NCBI GenBank assembly: GCA_029844215.1
Contig: CM056736.1
Coordinates: 25,791,501 to 25,855,500 of the forward strand
From: Przewalskia tangutica
Taxonomy: Eukaryota > Streptophyta > Magnoliopsida > Solanales > Solanaceae
Length of the DNA: 64,000 nt
Reading direction: 5' to 3'
How positions within the stretch are numbered: position 1 is the stretch's first letter; the number at the start of each line of letters is the position of its first letter. Positions 34,081-45,459 of the stretch are shown one piece after another. The notes below the pieces were generated by a model, which saw nothing but the letters and a program-made list of their open reading frames with translations, was not told the DNA's origin and searched no databases. A program made the position numbers and the translations under genes.

Positions 34081-37000
34081 TGTTATACCCCGTATTTCCA
34101 GAGTATGTACGTGAGGGCGTACGTACAAAAGTTTAAGCCTTAAAGTAGACTAAGGGACGAAATTTTGTGCACAACTAGCAAAAAGAATCGTTTTCCGACG
34201 AAACGTTTTCCAAACTTTGCGAAGGGAAAATTCCGGCTATGTCATTTATAATTTTTGCGGATTTTTCCGAGAGATGAAATATTTTGGACCAACGAGAGGG
34301 CGACACTTGGCCCTCAAGTGGGCTCCATTGGCACGTTTTTTAATGTTTCATGCCTTAAACATTTGGTCAATGTTTGGCTAGATATTTTGTGTAGTAGATG
34401 AGCAAGTGGGGCCCACAAACACATGTCCAAATCTTCACCCTACACTTGCCCACCACTTGTCTTGATCTTGGCCATTGGTTGGCCTATAAATACCCCTCCA
34501 ATGCAAGACTAAATCTTCATCCACAAATCATTTTCCAAGTCTAAAAACTCTCTCCCCCTTAAGTGTAGAATTCGTCCAAGGCTCCTCTCCCCCTTTGTGA
34601 GGCCTTGGCAGTATACCCCCTTGCCTAGTAGTTTTCGTAAAATACCCCCTTGGTAGAAAAGTATTCTCCAAGTATTGTTACTATTCCAAAATACCTTGGC
34701 CCAAATACCTTGTAGTATTCCAAGGTTACGCCTATACTAAAAGCCGTAAATACTATTATACTTCCTTTAGCCACTAAACGAAACCCTAAGGAAATCTTCA
34801 TAGAGTTGAAGTATTAAGAAGAAGTTGTGTAGAACTTCTAAGGGTTGTTTGAGCGGGTTGGAGCACCAGTTAGGAGCTAAATGTTGCTCAGGACCGACAT
34901 TTAAACTTGGATAATTTTGGGCTTATCGAGGTAAATACTCTTGTCCTTCTATTGTAATTGGAAATTACATACTGTAGTTGTATAGAAGTGAGTATAAGAT
35001 ATATAGAAGGATGGTATAAAGAAGAGAATTGAATTGATATCACATCAGAAGAATATTAAAGAAGAAGAATCAGTACTTACATACGATCAGTATTTCTGAT
35101 GACTTGTGTAGTTTGGCGGGTAGGGTAGTGCTGCCCAATTTTTCGTAGAATAAGGAATCTGTATCTAGAATTATTCTGCAGAGTAGTCTAGACGTTGATA
35201 GACTTGTATGACCGTTATAGGTTGAAGTACTGCAAGTAGCGTATTCTACTCGAGAAGGGTGGAAAGGGCTAGCGGATTCTGATGCTTTGGAGCTATTTGC
35301 TTATAGTCGATAATCGTCGCGATGTATGTGATTATTCCTATACTCTTGAGCATGATATTTTAAAAGTATATATATATATATATATAGTACGGTAGACGTA
35401 CGTGTGTTAACTGAACGTAGTTTTACGGCAATGTCTTTTGACTTAAGCCTGAATAATAAGAATCTTGAAGTATTTCAAAAGAATTAAGAATCGTTTTCGA
35501 AAGAAGAGTAATACTTGGTTTTAAAACCTTAAGAGTTATACTAGCTTTATGGGAAGTTAGGTATAACGACTTAAGAAAGATAAAAGAATGATTTATTGAT
35601 TTTAGAAGTTAAGAGACGTAATCTTAAAAGATAAGAGACTTGACTTAATTGAATTGATATGAAAGTTGTTAAGAAGTGTGACACCTCATTCGTGAGTAAT
35701 AAGTACTTGGTTTTTAAAGAATAATGTTTACTGATTTCGGAAATGAGAATAAGTAAGGAACTTGATTTCTAAAAGAGACTTGAGGAAATTGAAGAGTTTT
35801 TGGTTTAAAAGAAAGGCATTGTTTTGTCTTAAATTGGTTTAAAACATAAAGTGTTATAACAGCTTTATGGGAAGTTAGTTATAACGACCTTATGAAAACA
35901 AAAGAATGGTTTTATCAGTGGTTTTAAAGTGGTAACTTGACTTTAAAGGAGAAGTGTTTTGGTTTACTTAAAAATGTTAGTCACTCTATTTTTACAATAC
36001 GGGCATCGGGTGATCTTCGTAAAAGAAATGGATCTTTTAAAAAGAATTTAACGTACGTAGTACTTTGGGGTTAAAACCTGGACTTTGGCATAAAATGAAA
36101 GTACATTGGGTTGTGTGTAACTTGCCTATGTTTGCGTGTGATAGCCTTGTCGTGCTAGCATTGTATTTCTATACCACCGCGTCTCTCGATGGGTCGATGA
36201 TTTGTTATGATATTACTTGGGCGTCTGGCGGTGGCGGAGAATTCCGCAGTGCGCTCGCGCTGATAGTGTTATTCCATGGACTAGCTCTCCGTGAGGTTTC
36301 TTCGATTCGGCCTTGGTATCGGTGGTCGGCTTTCGATTTGCCCCGTCTCGTGGTGATTCGGCCTTGGTACACAGTAGTTAGCCCTCGCGACTTGCCGATT
36401 CGGTTTAGTGGCGAAGTCTCGTGATACGCTTGGTATCGGTAGTTAGCCCTCGTACTTGCCGGTCGACTACGTGACACGGCGCTTGGTATCCGTAGTCGGC
36501 TTCGTACTTGCCGTGTCGGCCGTGGCGGAGTCTCGTGATCTGACTTTGGTATCTGGTAGTTAGCCCTCGTACTTGCCGGTCGGCTATGTGACCGCGCGGT
36601 ATCGGTAGTCGGCTTCGTACTTGCCGTGTCGACTCGTGGTTTGATTGTATAGTATTATTAGTACGACCTTGGTATCGGTAGTTGGTTTCGCACTTGCCCT
36701 GGTCGATTGATGATCGGCTTTGGTATCGGTGGTTAGCGCCGTACTTGCCTCGTGCGGTTTTATGACTCGAGTAGGACTTGGTGTTTATATGTACTCCTTG
36801 GTGTTATTATATCATGTATCGGCGGTGAGAAGGTATTCCACGGCATGATTGATGTTGAGGCGTGAGACCCATAGTTATATTTTAGTGATGACTTTGAGGC
36901 GTGAGTCACGACTTACATATTCGCTTATTTATTATGGGTAGTTTGGTTATCATACATGTCTCCGCTTCATATAGATCGCTATGATTTCATTCTGATATTT

Positions 37001-37455
37001 TCGATTTCACATACTTGGTACTGTTGTCTTGACCTCGCCCGGGAGGCTGCGTTCATCTGCGTAGGTAGAGGAACACGATCGTTGATCCTCGCTCATAGGA
37101 TCACTGATTCGTGTCGGGAAGCTCCGTTCCTCGGAGGCTTATCTTTTGGTATAGTCATATCCTTTGTAGGTACTTGTACATTCAGGGGTATGGCGGGGCC
37201 CTGTCTCGTCATGTTGTATAAAAACTCTTAGAGGTTTGTAGTACTGTTGTGGGCAGGGTTTGTAAAAAGGATTAAACTGTTCGGTTTGAAAGATTTGTAT
37301 ATATATTATTGAAAGGTGACCGTTTTGGTTATCCTGTTCTTATCATATATCTTGTTTCATTTTTTTTTTAGTTTTTATTTCTGCTGATTTTCTCTGATGT
37401 TGTATCACTAGGGTGCCCGGGGTAAGGCACTACCACGCCCGGATCGGTCGTGACA
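34081..37455 (+). repeat. 3' LTR of the Tekay-like element
   Basis: 3375 bp, close to the 5' LTR over its first 2.1 kb apart from small indels (for example near 34320). It is much more divergent in the tandem part (36190-37120). Ends 'ggtcgtgaca'. Confidence 0.9.
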
Positions 37456-37460
37456 TAAAA
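37456..37460. other. target site duplication, Tekay-like element, right
   Basis: TAAAA, matching 28450-28454. Confidence 0.92.
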
Positions 37461-38809
37461 CTCGCGAGCTCTCTTGCTTTAGTGCATTTTATCGCTTGGC
37501 GAATCACGTGTGTTACCGTTTCAGGAACTGTTTTGACATCTTTGCCCTTTAACTGGCTTTGTACTATCTTGAATTTTTCGGCGAATGTCGTTGGTTTATT
37601 TCGTTGGTTATCGGTTCGTCGTTGGTCTTTGACTGATTTTTTTTCGGATATGGTGTTCTACCGGAGTTCTAATGTGTTCGGGATTAGTCGCCTGTTTTGT
37701 TGTTACTAATTTTCTGATTTTTGTCGCTTCCGCGACGTTATGAAATTCTGTTGGCTGTTTGGTGCGTTTCTGGGAGATCTATGTCACTGTATTTTTGTCT
37801 ACTGTTCGTTGTTGCTTGGCTATGGTTTTGGACAATTTTGGACAATTTTGCCCTTTGATTTATTAAACTGATTTAGAACAAATACTACACTTGGTATTTT
37901 ACTGATTTTGAACTTGATACTACACTGGGTATTTTACTGATTTTGAACTTGATACTACACTGGCCAATGAAAAAGTTATCCGTCGATTTTTGAGGCCTCC
38001 ACAGTTGCAAAGACGGAAAATAAAATAAATGAAGCTTTCTGGGCAATGATGATTTCTTCCACTTACACCGGATAACCAACATGCGCTTGCAGGGCGAATT
38101 CTCGCAGCCGCACTTGTTTAGGATGTCCCACTTTATATTTTTTATATCTGAGCCCTCCGTGTTTAAAACTATTACTGTTTTGGCGCGGATCCGAAGGTTT
38201 TATCTATTTTATTGTTTTCTAGCAATATTGGCCGATGAAGGAATCTCCGTCTGATTTTCAAGGCCTTCCCTGTACAAAGACAGATTTATTTTTGGCTTTA
38301 TTTATTAATTATTGCTATTACATTAAAAATTATTTATTTTGTTACTAACACTTTTACTAAGTGTCTATGCAGGTACCCGAAGATCATCTTGTGCAGAAAA
38401 CCTAAAAAAGGGTTAAAGATGTCCCGGATTCTTATCTCATGTCGCATTTAATTTTAGTTTTACTTTTGTATTGCATTTTATTTTAATTGTAAATTATGTA
38501 AAAATGCTTAGAATAGGTAGAATAAAAGCCAATATATAATTAACCTAGGTTTGAACGGATAACCGCAAGTTAGCGGATCCTATAGGATGCCTGACCCCTT
38601 CCCTTTAGGATAATAAAGAACCCTTACCTAGAATCTCACATAGCTTTCGCAGACCATTAAATGGAGATCATTAATTGCAGTATTTTTATTGCAATAAATC
38701 AAGTGTCCTAATTCACTTAAATAATTAGGTGGCGACTCCTTAAATACATCTAGGAATCAATCATAAGTAGTACTCCCGTTTCGACTCCGGTTAAAATGGG
38801 GGTGTTACA
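37461..38809 (+). repeat. 3' LTR of the Ogre-like element, right part
   Basis: Continues the LTR interrupted at 28454 and matches 20004-21354 of the 5' LTR. The first 60 bases and a few GC-rich spots differ strongly. Ends GGTGTTACA at 38809, followed by CCCCT. Confidence 0.87.
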
Positions 38810-38823
38810 CCCCTCTATGTGGT
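38810..38823 (+). other. CCCCT duplication plus 9-bp copia remnant ending in GTGGT
   Basis: 38810-38814 is the right copy of CCCCT. 38815-38823 is Ty1/copia coding sequence stranded between two insertions; its last five bases GTGGT are the left duplication of element B, repeated at 43955-43959. Confidence 0.88.
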
Positions 38824-40193
38824 TGATCGCGATTTATCCACACGCTTAACGCAAGTGTACGTATCGTTACAAGTAATATAATCTAGGTAAGACCGAATAT
38901 CGTCCACAGAGACTGGTTTTCAAGTACCGATTATCTACGCTTTAGTTTCTATTTGGTGAACGTTAATTTGTTGGATTTTTAGACTAATAATTAAAACTAA
39001 TGCAGAAAATAAACTAAAGATGAAAATACTTTGATTTAAATCAGTTATGATGGAGAATTAGGGCTTCCAAGATCATCAACTATCCACTCTATTCAATCCC
39101 TAATGCAACTAGAATGTCTTCTTCTTCTATGTTAAGATAGCAGGTTAACTAGACCGTTTTATATTCTGGTTAAGATATATAAACACTCAACCCCAGTGCA
39201 GAACCCTTCTATATTTATGTGATAGAATTTACTACATAAGAGGATTAAGAACAATAACCTATTATGCTACACAAGTATCAGGGTACTTTAGTCCACGATT
39301 TTAACTTATGTTTATTCAACTATAGCATATTCAAATCTCCCCTTTCGGATTTTGATTCGAAATCATATAAGTGATGATAACTAGTGATCAGTTAATTACC
39401 AAACAATCAAAACAACTATTGAATAAATCTTAACTATATGAAGAAGAAACCAAATTAATGCATTAAGTCATGAATAAGAGTTACAAGTGATTCAATAGGA
39501 AAAGCTCTAACAAAGTAATTAGCTCCTAGCCATAGTCACGCTAAGAACTAATACAATCTCCAACATGAACTGAAATAAAACAAAGAAAAAAAGAAAGAAA
39601 ATACTTAGAACTAGCCTCCAAGCCTTCTAGCCTCCAAGAGTTGTGTTGTGGAGTATTTACAAGATGGAAGATGATAGAATGGTGGTATGGAGAATTCATA
39701 GAATCAATAGGGTTTAGGAATTATATAGGTAGAAAAAGTTGTCCTCTTGGGCCCTGAAAAACGTGTCAAATTCGGCCCAGAAACTCAAAAATCCCGTGTC
39801 GGCGCCGCAACCCCGCAGGCTGGCGCCACGGCGCCGACACTCCTGCGACGAATCCAACTTTCAGCATTTCAAGCGGTGCGGCGCTGCTGGCAGGCGCTGC
39901 GGCGCTTGAGGCGTTAATCTGCCAGTTTTTCGGTTCGTGTCCTGTTTTCGTCCGGACTTCGTCTAATTTCTTCTATACTTCCCGGAACTTCTTAGGCTTC
40001 ATTTATTGGCCCTTTAAGTGTGTAATTCCACCTCAAATAAGCTCATTTTCTCTTCTTTTCACCATTTCTCTATTTTTGACCGTTTTGACTCAAAAGGAAG
40101 AAAAACTACCCTGACACGACACATATTTACACAAAAATGGGCAAAATACTAACTAAAAATGACTCTAAAATTGTATATAAAATATACCGATCA
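38824..40193 (-). repeat. 3' LTR of Athila-like element B
   Basis: Read on the plus strand, TGATCGCGATTTATCCACAC to ATATACCGATCA. A GC-rich palindromic block lies at 39797-39915. It is 34 bp longer than the other LTR because of a difference in that block. Confidence 0.88.
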
Positions 40194-41660
40194 AATACCC
40201 CAAAAATTAACATTTGCTCGCCCTCGAGTAAAGATCAAAATATAATCAAAGACACAAAAGAAAAGAAAATAAATACTCAAAGACTCTGATCAATCTGTTG
40301 CACAATAGTCACTAGAAAAACATGAAGGTTAGTTGAGATAATATACAGGAACATGTATAGCATGAATTTTTAGCATTCTAAACTTTCAAGTCAGATATAT
40401 CGCAAATTCATTTCAATCATGTTCAATGGAAGTAAGAGCACCCAACCCATGTATGTTAATTTCAAAATTCTATGGTCTGTTCACTTGTTATTCTCCATTA
40501 ATCATGGACATACATACTAGATATTTTCAGGACTTTTCAGGGTTGTAATGTAGGCTTAGGCAGGGGTAGGTAACAATAGGCATTTTAGGCTCAAATCACG
40601 TACCATAAGCTATTTTCATTCAACTATTTTTCCTTCTTTTTGATTTCCTTTTTAATCTCATCCCTATCTTTTCCCTCTTTTGTTTTGAGAGAGTGAGGTG
40701 CATTATGAATAACAGGCACCCCCAAACTTAGGCTTTTGCCTATTTTTCATTGGGATGCATCAATTTTTCACTCTCTTTTTGTTTTTCTTTTTCAACACTT
40801 TTCATTCCCAGAGTCTTTAATTATTTTTTTTCCTTATGGCACAAACATGGAATTATAGGGTGTCCAAGAAAGATCTTATTTTAGGCTCAAAGGGGCAGAC
40901 TAGTGATAAATTTTATTGTCAGGGATAGGCAGTGAATGGTAAGAAGGGCTAATTGTCTGAGTCATCTCCCTAACATGTACATCCTAACTATTTCGCCTCA
41001 AATAACAAGCAAGCAGACACATATACTTTATCATTAACAATGCAGAAGTTAAGCACAGGTACCCCAAATAATTTGAGTTCATGAATTCTTGGCATATCTC
41101 ACTTAAGCATTCAGATTTTTGCTTCTAATTCCATTACATTATCCCACTTACTTCACTTAGGCGTTTCAAGTAACTACAGCATGCCTGATCATTAAAAAAA
41201 AATATGACTCAAAAACACAACAAACAACACAAACAAAAGACAACAAAAGACTCAAAACCAAATACCAAAAAAAACAAAATATAAGACACCCCCCAAACTT
41301 AATCGACACATTGTCCCAATGTGTGAAGACTAAAAATAAGGGACAGCTTACTGACACAACACAACGGTCATAACAGAGGTATGAGAGGAATTTATGGGAA
41401 TTGCACAGTTTTGAGACTTTCTGAATTTACGCGCCACAAGATCGCCAATTTTTCCAGCTTCAGCGTTTTTTCCTTTTTCCTCAGAGTTAGCTTCCAGTCT
41501 ACCTGTCATCCAACAACACAAGACACGAACCCAAGACCGGGAGACTGTTCAAGACAAAATAAAACAAATTAAAAAACATAAAATCAAACTAACATAATTA
41601 AAAACCTTGGGTTGCCTCCCAAGTAGCGTTGTCTTTAAAGTCTTGTAGCTGGACACAGTT
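40194..41660 (-). other. polypurine tract and 3' untranslated region of element B
   Basis: The complement of 40194-40208 is the polypurine-like AATTTTTGGGGTATT next to the LTR. The region parallels 10340-12000 of element A, including the CTTGGG/CCCAAG hairpin at 41606-41623 and the 'aagtttgggggtg' motifs near 40727 and 41290. The GC-palindrome tandem array of element A is absent. Confidence 0.7.
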
Positions 41661-41783
41661 AACCTTTACTAGTGCCCGGTGGATCCTTCTGCGAACTACT
41701 TGCAATCCGCATACCATTGTCAGAGGTGTCACTTCAACTACAACCATCTTTCCAAACAAGGGCTTCAGATGTAAGATTATCCC

Positions 41784-42317
41784 TCATTCACACAAGGCAG
41801 ACTTGTCTTCAAGGCTCTCTATAATGTAGGGATCAGTGAAATTCCTTACATCTCTCAACTTTTGGGGGTGCCCTTGAGGGTATGGACTTTCTGGTTGAGG
41901 GTCAGTAATGACCTTTGGTGTAGTCTTTTCCGCAATAGGGTGGTCCTCAGTGACCTCTTCTTTATCTACACCAATTATCTCTCCAAATTCTTCAACAGCT
42001 TGTTGTGGTTCAGGTTCCACAATCTGCTCACCATTTCTCGTAACTGGGTCACTTGGTGGACTTTCTTGAGGTGTAATGGTTACCATGTCCATCAGTTGCC
42101 CGATTTGTGGTTCCCAATTCAGAATCTATTCCATTGAAGTTTCCAAGTTCTGAAGAGAGGGTATTACTTCCACCATGAATTGAGTTTGGACGGTTGTAAG
42201 TGCCAACAATGCTGCTCTTAATTCGCCCGCTCTCGGATGGGGCTCGAATCGGGTCATGAAATTGTCGTTGAGGATTCTGGCACTGGGTGAGCCTGAGTAA
42301 GGCTTCCTGCAGCTCAT
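41784..42317 (-). pseudogene. gag C-terminal remnant of element B
   Basis: Two minus-strand ORFs: 42126-42317 (with 'LLALTTVQTQFMVEVIPSL') and 41784-42092 (with 'EVTEDHPIAEKTTPKVI' and 'SPYPQGHPQKLR'). They match the 8900-9440 segment of element A ('LINFQAQFITETRS', 'GITEDHPAVEKAPPEVM', 'IPYPQRLQKE'). The gag core upstream and the protease downstream are deleted. Confidence 0.72.
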
Positions 42318-42594
42318 CTCGATCTTCCTGTGGAGCCTGTGGGTTACTTTCTGTTGATGATACTGCTGCTGTAGATAGTAGTCGTAGTACTGCTGCCCCT
42401 AATAGTAGTAGTAGTCCATGTGCCCTTTTTTTTTATATACAAAATAAGAAAAACACAAAAAGTGATAGAAAGATGCTCGCAGAACAAGTTAGAAACTTGT
42501 TCCTAGAGCAACCAAATTAGAAATAAAATAACATAACCAAATATATACACACCAAATTAGATGAATAGATAATTCGATATTGAAAGTACGTCAG

Positions 42595-42612
42595 TCCCCG
42601 ACAACGGCACCA
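42595..42612 (-). other. primer binding site of element B
   Basis: The complement reads TGGTGCCGTTGTCGGGGA, six bases from the LTR at 42619, as in element A with one substitution. Confidence 0.78.
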
Positions 42613-42618
42613 AAAACT

Positions 42619-43954
42619 TGATCGCGATTTATCCACACACTTAACGCAAGTGTACGTATCGTTACAAGTAATATAGTCTAGGTAAGACCGAATATCGTCC
42701 ATAGAGACTGGTTTTCAAGTACCGATTATCTACGCTTTAGTTTCTATTTGGTGAACGTTAATTTGTTGGATTTTTAGACTAATAATTAAAACTAATGCAG
42801 GAAATAAACTAAAGATGAAAATACTTTGATTTAAATCAGTTATGATAGAGAATTAAGGCTTCCAATATCATCAAATATCCACTCTATTCAATCTCTAATG
42901 CAACTAGAATGACTTCTTCTTCTATGTTAAGATAGCAGGTTAACTAGACTGTTTTATATTCTGGTTAGGATATATAAACACTCAACCCCAGTGCAGAACC
43001 CTTCTATATTTCTATGATAGGATTTACTACATAGGAGGATTAAGAACAGTAACCTATTATGCTACACAAGTATCGGGGTACTTTCGTCCACGATTTTAAC
43101 CTATGTTTATTCAACTATAGCATATTCAAATCTCTCCTTTCGGATTTCGATTCGAAATCATATAAGTGATGATAACTAGTGATCAGTTAATTACCAAGCA
43201 ATCAAAACAACTATTGAATAAATCTTAACTATATGAAGAAGAAATCAAATTAATACATTAAGTCATGAATAAGAGTTTAAAGCGATTCAATAGGAAAAGC
43301 CCTAACAAAGTAATTAGCTCCTAGCCATAGTCACGCTAAGAACTAATACAATCTCCAACATGAACTGAAATAAAACAAACAAAGAAAGAAAGAAAATACT
43401 TAGAACTAGCCTCTAAGAGTTGTGTTGTGGAGTATTTACAAGATGGAAGATGATAGAATGGTGGTATGGAGAATTCATAGAATCAACAAGGTTTAGAAAT
43501 TATATAGGTAGGAAAAGTTGTCCTCTTGGGTCCTGAAAAACGTGTCAAATTCGGCCCAGAAACTCAAAAATCTCGTGTCGGCGCCGCAGCCCCGCAGGCT
43601 GGCGCCACGGCGCCGAAACTCCTGCGATGAATCCAACTTTCAGCATTTCAAGCGGTGCGGCCGGCGCAGCGCTGAGGCGACCGCCGATTTTCGGTTCGTG
43701 TCCTGTTTTCGTCCGGACTTCGTCTAATTTCTTCTATACTTCCCGGGACTTCCTAGGCTTCATTTATTGGCCCTTTAAGTGTGTAATTCCACCTCAAATA
43801 AGTTTATTTTCTCTTCTTTTCGTCATTTCTCCATTTTTGACCGCTTTGACTCAAAATGAAGAAAAACTATCCTGACACGACACATATTTACACAAAAATA
43901 GGCAAAATACTAACTAAAAATGATTCTAAAAGTGTATATAAAATATACCAATTA
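42619..43954 (-). repeat. 5' LTR of Athila-like element B
   Basis: Read on the plus strand, TGATCGCGATTTATCCACAC to ATATACCAATTA. The last bases should be 'atca', so one substitution has spoiled the terminal CA. GTGGT follows at 43955-43959. Confidence 0.88.
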
Positions 43955-43959
43955 GTGGT

Positions 43960-44458
43960 CAGCAACAGAACCGGTCTTGGGCCCACAGTGGGCCCAGCCA
44001 GATTTAAATGGGCAACAGTTTACGAGAAATTGGGCGATTCTGTCGATCGAGCTTAATTTCGGGTCGATTTGTGTTTTAGACCAAGCTATGGGCCGGGGCA
44101 GCTGTCTGAAATACTCGGGCCTCGATCCCGTCAAAACCATCACGCAGTGGGACCCACACAAACCGACATTGAAGCTACAATGCACGCACTTGGAATGACT
44201 CAACTGTACCCGAATTGGTACATGGACACATGCGCTACTATCCACCTGACATTCGATCAAGATACTCTCTCATCTTATTCCAATTTGAGCAGTAATCATG
44301 GTATAATTATTGATAATGGTAATTCAATTTCAATTAAGGATTATAGTCATAAAACTTTGTCTCCTCCTCATCCACCACTTGTCTTGAAAAAAACCCTTCA
44401 TGCCCCAAAATTAATTAAAAATTTGGTGTCTGTCCGTAAATTCACCACTGATAATTGA
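43960..44458 (+). pseudogene. Ty1/copia gag end and protease, broken
   Basis: Continues the copia gag after the nested inserts. Protease motif WYMDTCATIHL at 44216-44248: plant copia elements normally have DTG at the active site, here DTC. It is followed by 'IIIDNGNSISIKDYSHKTL' and 'LHAPKLIKNLVSVRKFTTDN', the segment that leads to integrase in this superfamily, then a TGA at 44456. Stops also occur upstream near 43975. Confidence 0.78.
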
Positions 44459-44540
44459 GTTTCTATTGATTTTGATCCTTTTGGGTTTTCTATGATGGAT
44501 TTCAAGATGAGGAGTCCTCTCATCCCCCGTTCTCAGTTCT

Positions 44541-45330
44541 ATGAGTAATCGTTATTATATTTTATTCTTGGATGATTACTCTAACTCTTTATGGACATTT
44601 CCAATAATGAAAAAATCTCAAGTGTTTTCCATCTTCTTAAAATTTAGAGCTTTCATTAGAACTCAATTCGAACGAGAAATAAAAAATATTCATTGTGATA
44701 ATGACAAAGAATATGACAACAGGGAGTTTCGGGAATTTTGTGCTAAAAATAGAATAAATATTTATTTTTCTTGTCCTCATACGTCTTCATAAAATGAGAA
44801 AGTCGAACGTAAAATTCGTACCATTAATATCATTATCCGCACCTTATTGGTTCATTCTTTCGTACCATCGTTTTTGGATATCATGCTCTACAAATGGCTA
44901 CATATCTGCTTAACATTCTTCCTTCTAAAAGTTTGACATATTCGTCCCCTCTTCAATTTTTATATAATAATACTCCTTCGTATTCCCATATTAGGGTCTT
45001 TGGGTGCTTGTTATCCTCTTTTTCCATCCACCACATTAACAAACTTCAGGCCCATTCTACTCCTTGTTATTTTTGGGTTATCCGTCAAATCACCGTGAAT
45101 ATAAATGCTTTGATTTGTCATCTAATCGAATCATTATTAGTCTTCACGTTATTTTTTATGAGTCCCAATTTCCATTTGCTAAGGTAGAAAGTCTCGTGCT
45201 TAGTTCGTATAATTTTTTGGATGATGATATGTCCCTGTATCTAATTCACCATTTTTCGGACAAATCCCATCGCCCTGAATCCACCAGCGAACCCACTGCC
45301 CGCTGGTCCTAATATCACTGCCTCTGTTCC
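44541..45330 (+). pseudogene. Ty1/copia integrase, broken
   Basis: Catalyses insertion of the element cDNA. 'YYILFLDDYSNSLWTFP' carries the first catalytic Asp and 'IHCDNDKEY' the second. An in-frame TAA near 44790 precedes 'NEKVERKIRTINIIIR', which holds the Glu. A shifted frame (44894-45187) continues with 'TYLLNILPSKSLTYSSPLQFL' and 'IRVFGCLLSS', a region conserved in copia integrases. The N-terminal HHCC finger is not seen; the sequence between 44458 and 44541 is too short for it, so it has been deleted. Confidence 0.78.
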
Positions 45331-45459
45331 CGATCTGGGTCCAACAACTGGGCCTTCCCTCCAGCCTAGTTCCCTCCCCTACATCCAGTGGCAGTTTCGT
45401 GCCCAGTTTTGGGCCAGCAGGCCCACTACATGCTGGACCGCGTGTCACATGTCCCGAAA

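Larger units (their letters stand above)
28455..37455 (+). mobile_element. Tekay-like Ty3/gypsy element with gag remnants only
   Basis: A 9.0-kb element whose LTRs (3389 and 3375 bp) are longer than its 2237-bp internal region. LTR start TGTTATACCCCGTATTTCC, end GTCGTGACA, a tRNA-Met-type primer site, and a gag with CCHC zinc knuckles are characters of Tekay/Del chromoviruses. No protease, reverse transcriptase, integrase or chromodomain is visible before the polypurine tract, so it resembles a terminal-repeat element with only gag (TR-GAG), and even gag is broken. Exact TAAAA duplication. Confidence 0.88.
18876..38809 (+). mobile_element. Tat/Ogre-like element without coding capacity, itself split
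   Basis: LTRs of 2479 bp (18876-21354) and about 2.5 kb (27303-28454 plus 37461-38809) flank a 5948-bp internal region. LTR ends TGTTGACACCC...GGTGTTACA and the primer site TGGCGACTCCACTGGGGA fit the Tat/Ogre lineage. No gag, protease, reverse transcriptase or integrase motif is found in any frame of 21355-27302, so it is a large retrotransposon derivative that depends on another element. The internal region is filled by structured repeats: 22629-24520, 25025-26945 and 27015-27182. The 3' LTR carries the Tekay-like insertion at 28455-37455. Duplication CCCCT. Confidence 0.85.
38824..43954 (-). mobile_element. Athila-like element B, internally deleted
   Basis: A minus-strand element of 5131 bp with LTRs at 42619-43954 (5', 1336 bp) and 38824-40193 (3', 1370 bp), duplication GTGGT. 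It is the same family as element A: matching LTR ends, primer site, hairpin and gag C-terminal region. The gag core and the protease are missing, leaving only the gag tail and the 3' untranslated region. It therefore codes for nothing and must have moved with proteins of relatives. Confidence 0.88.
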
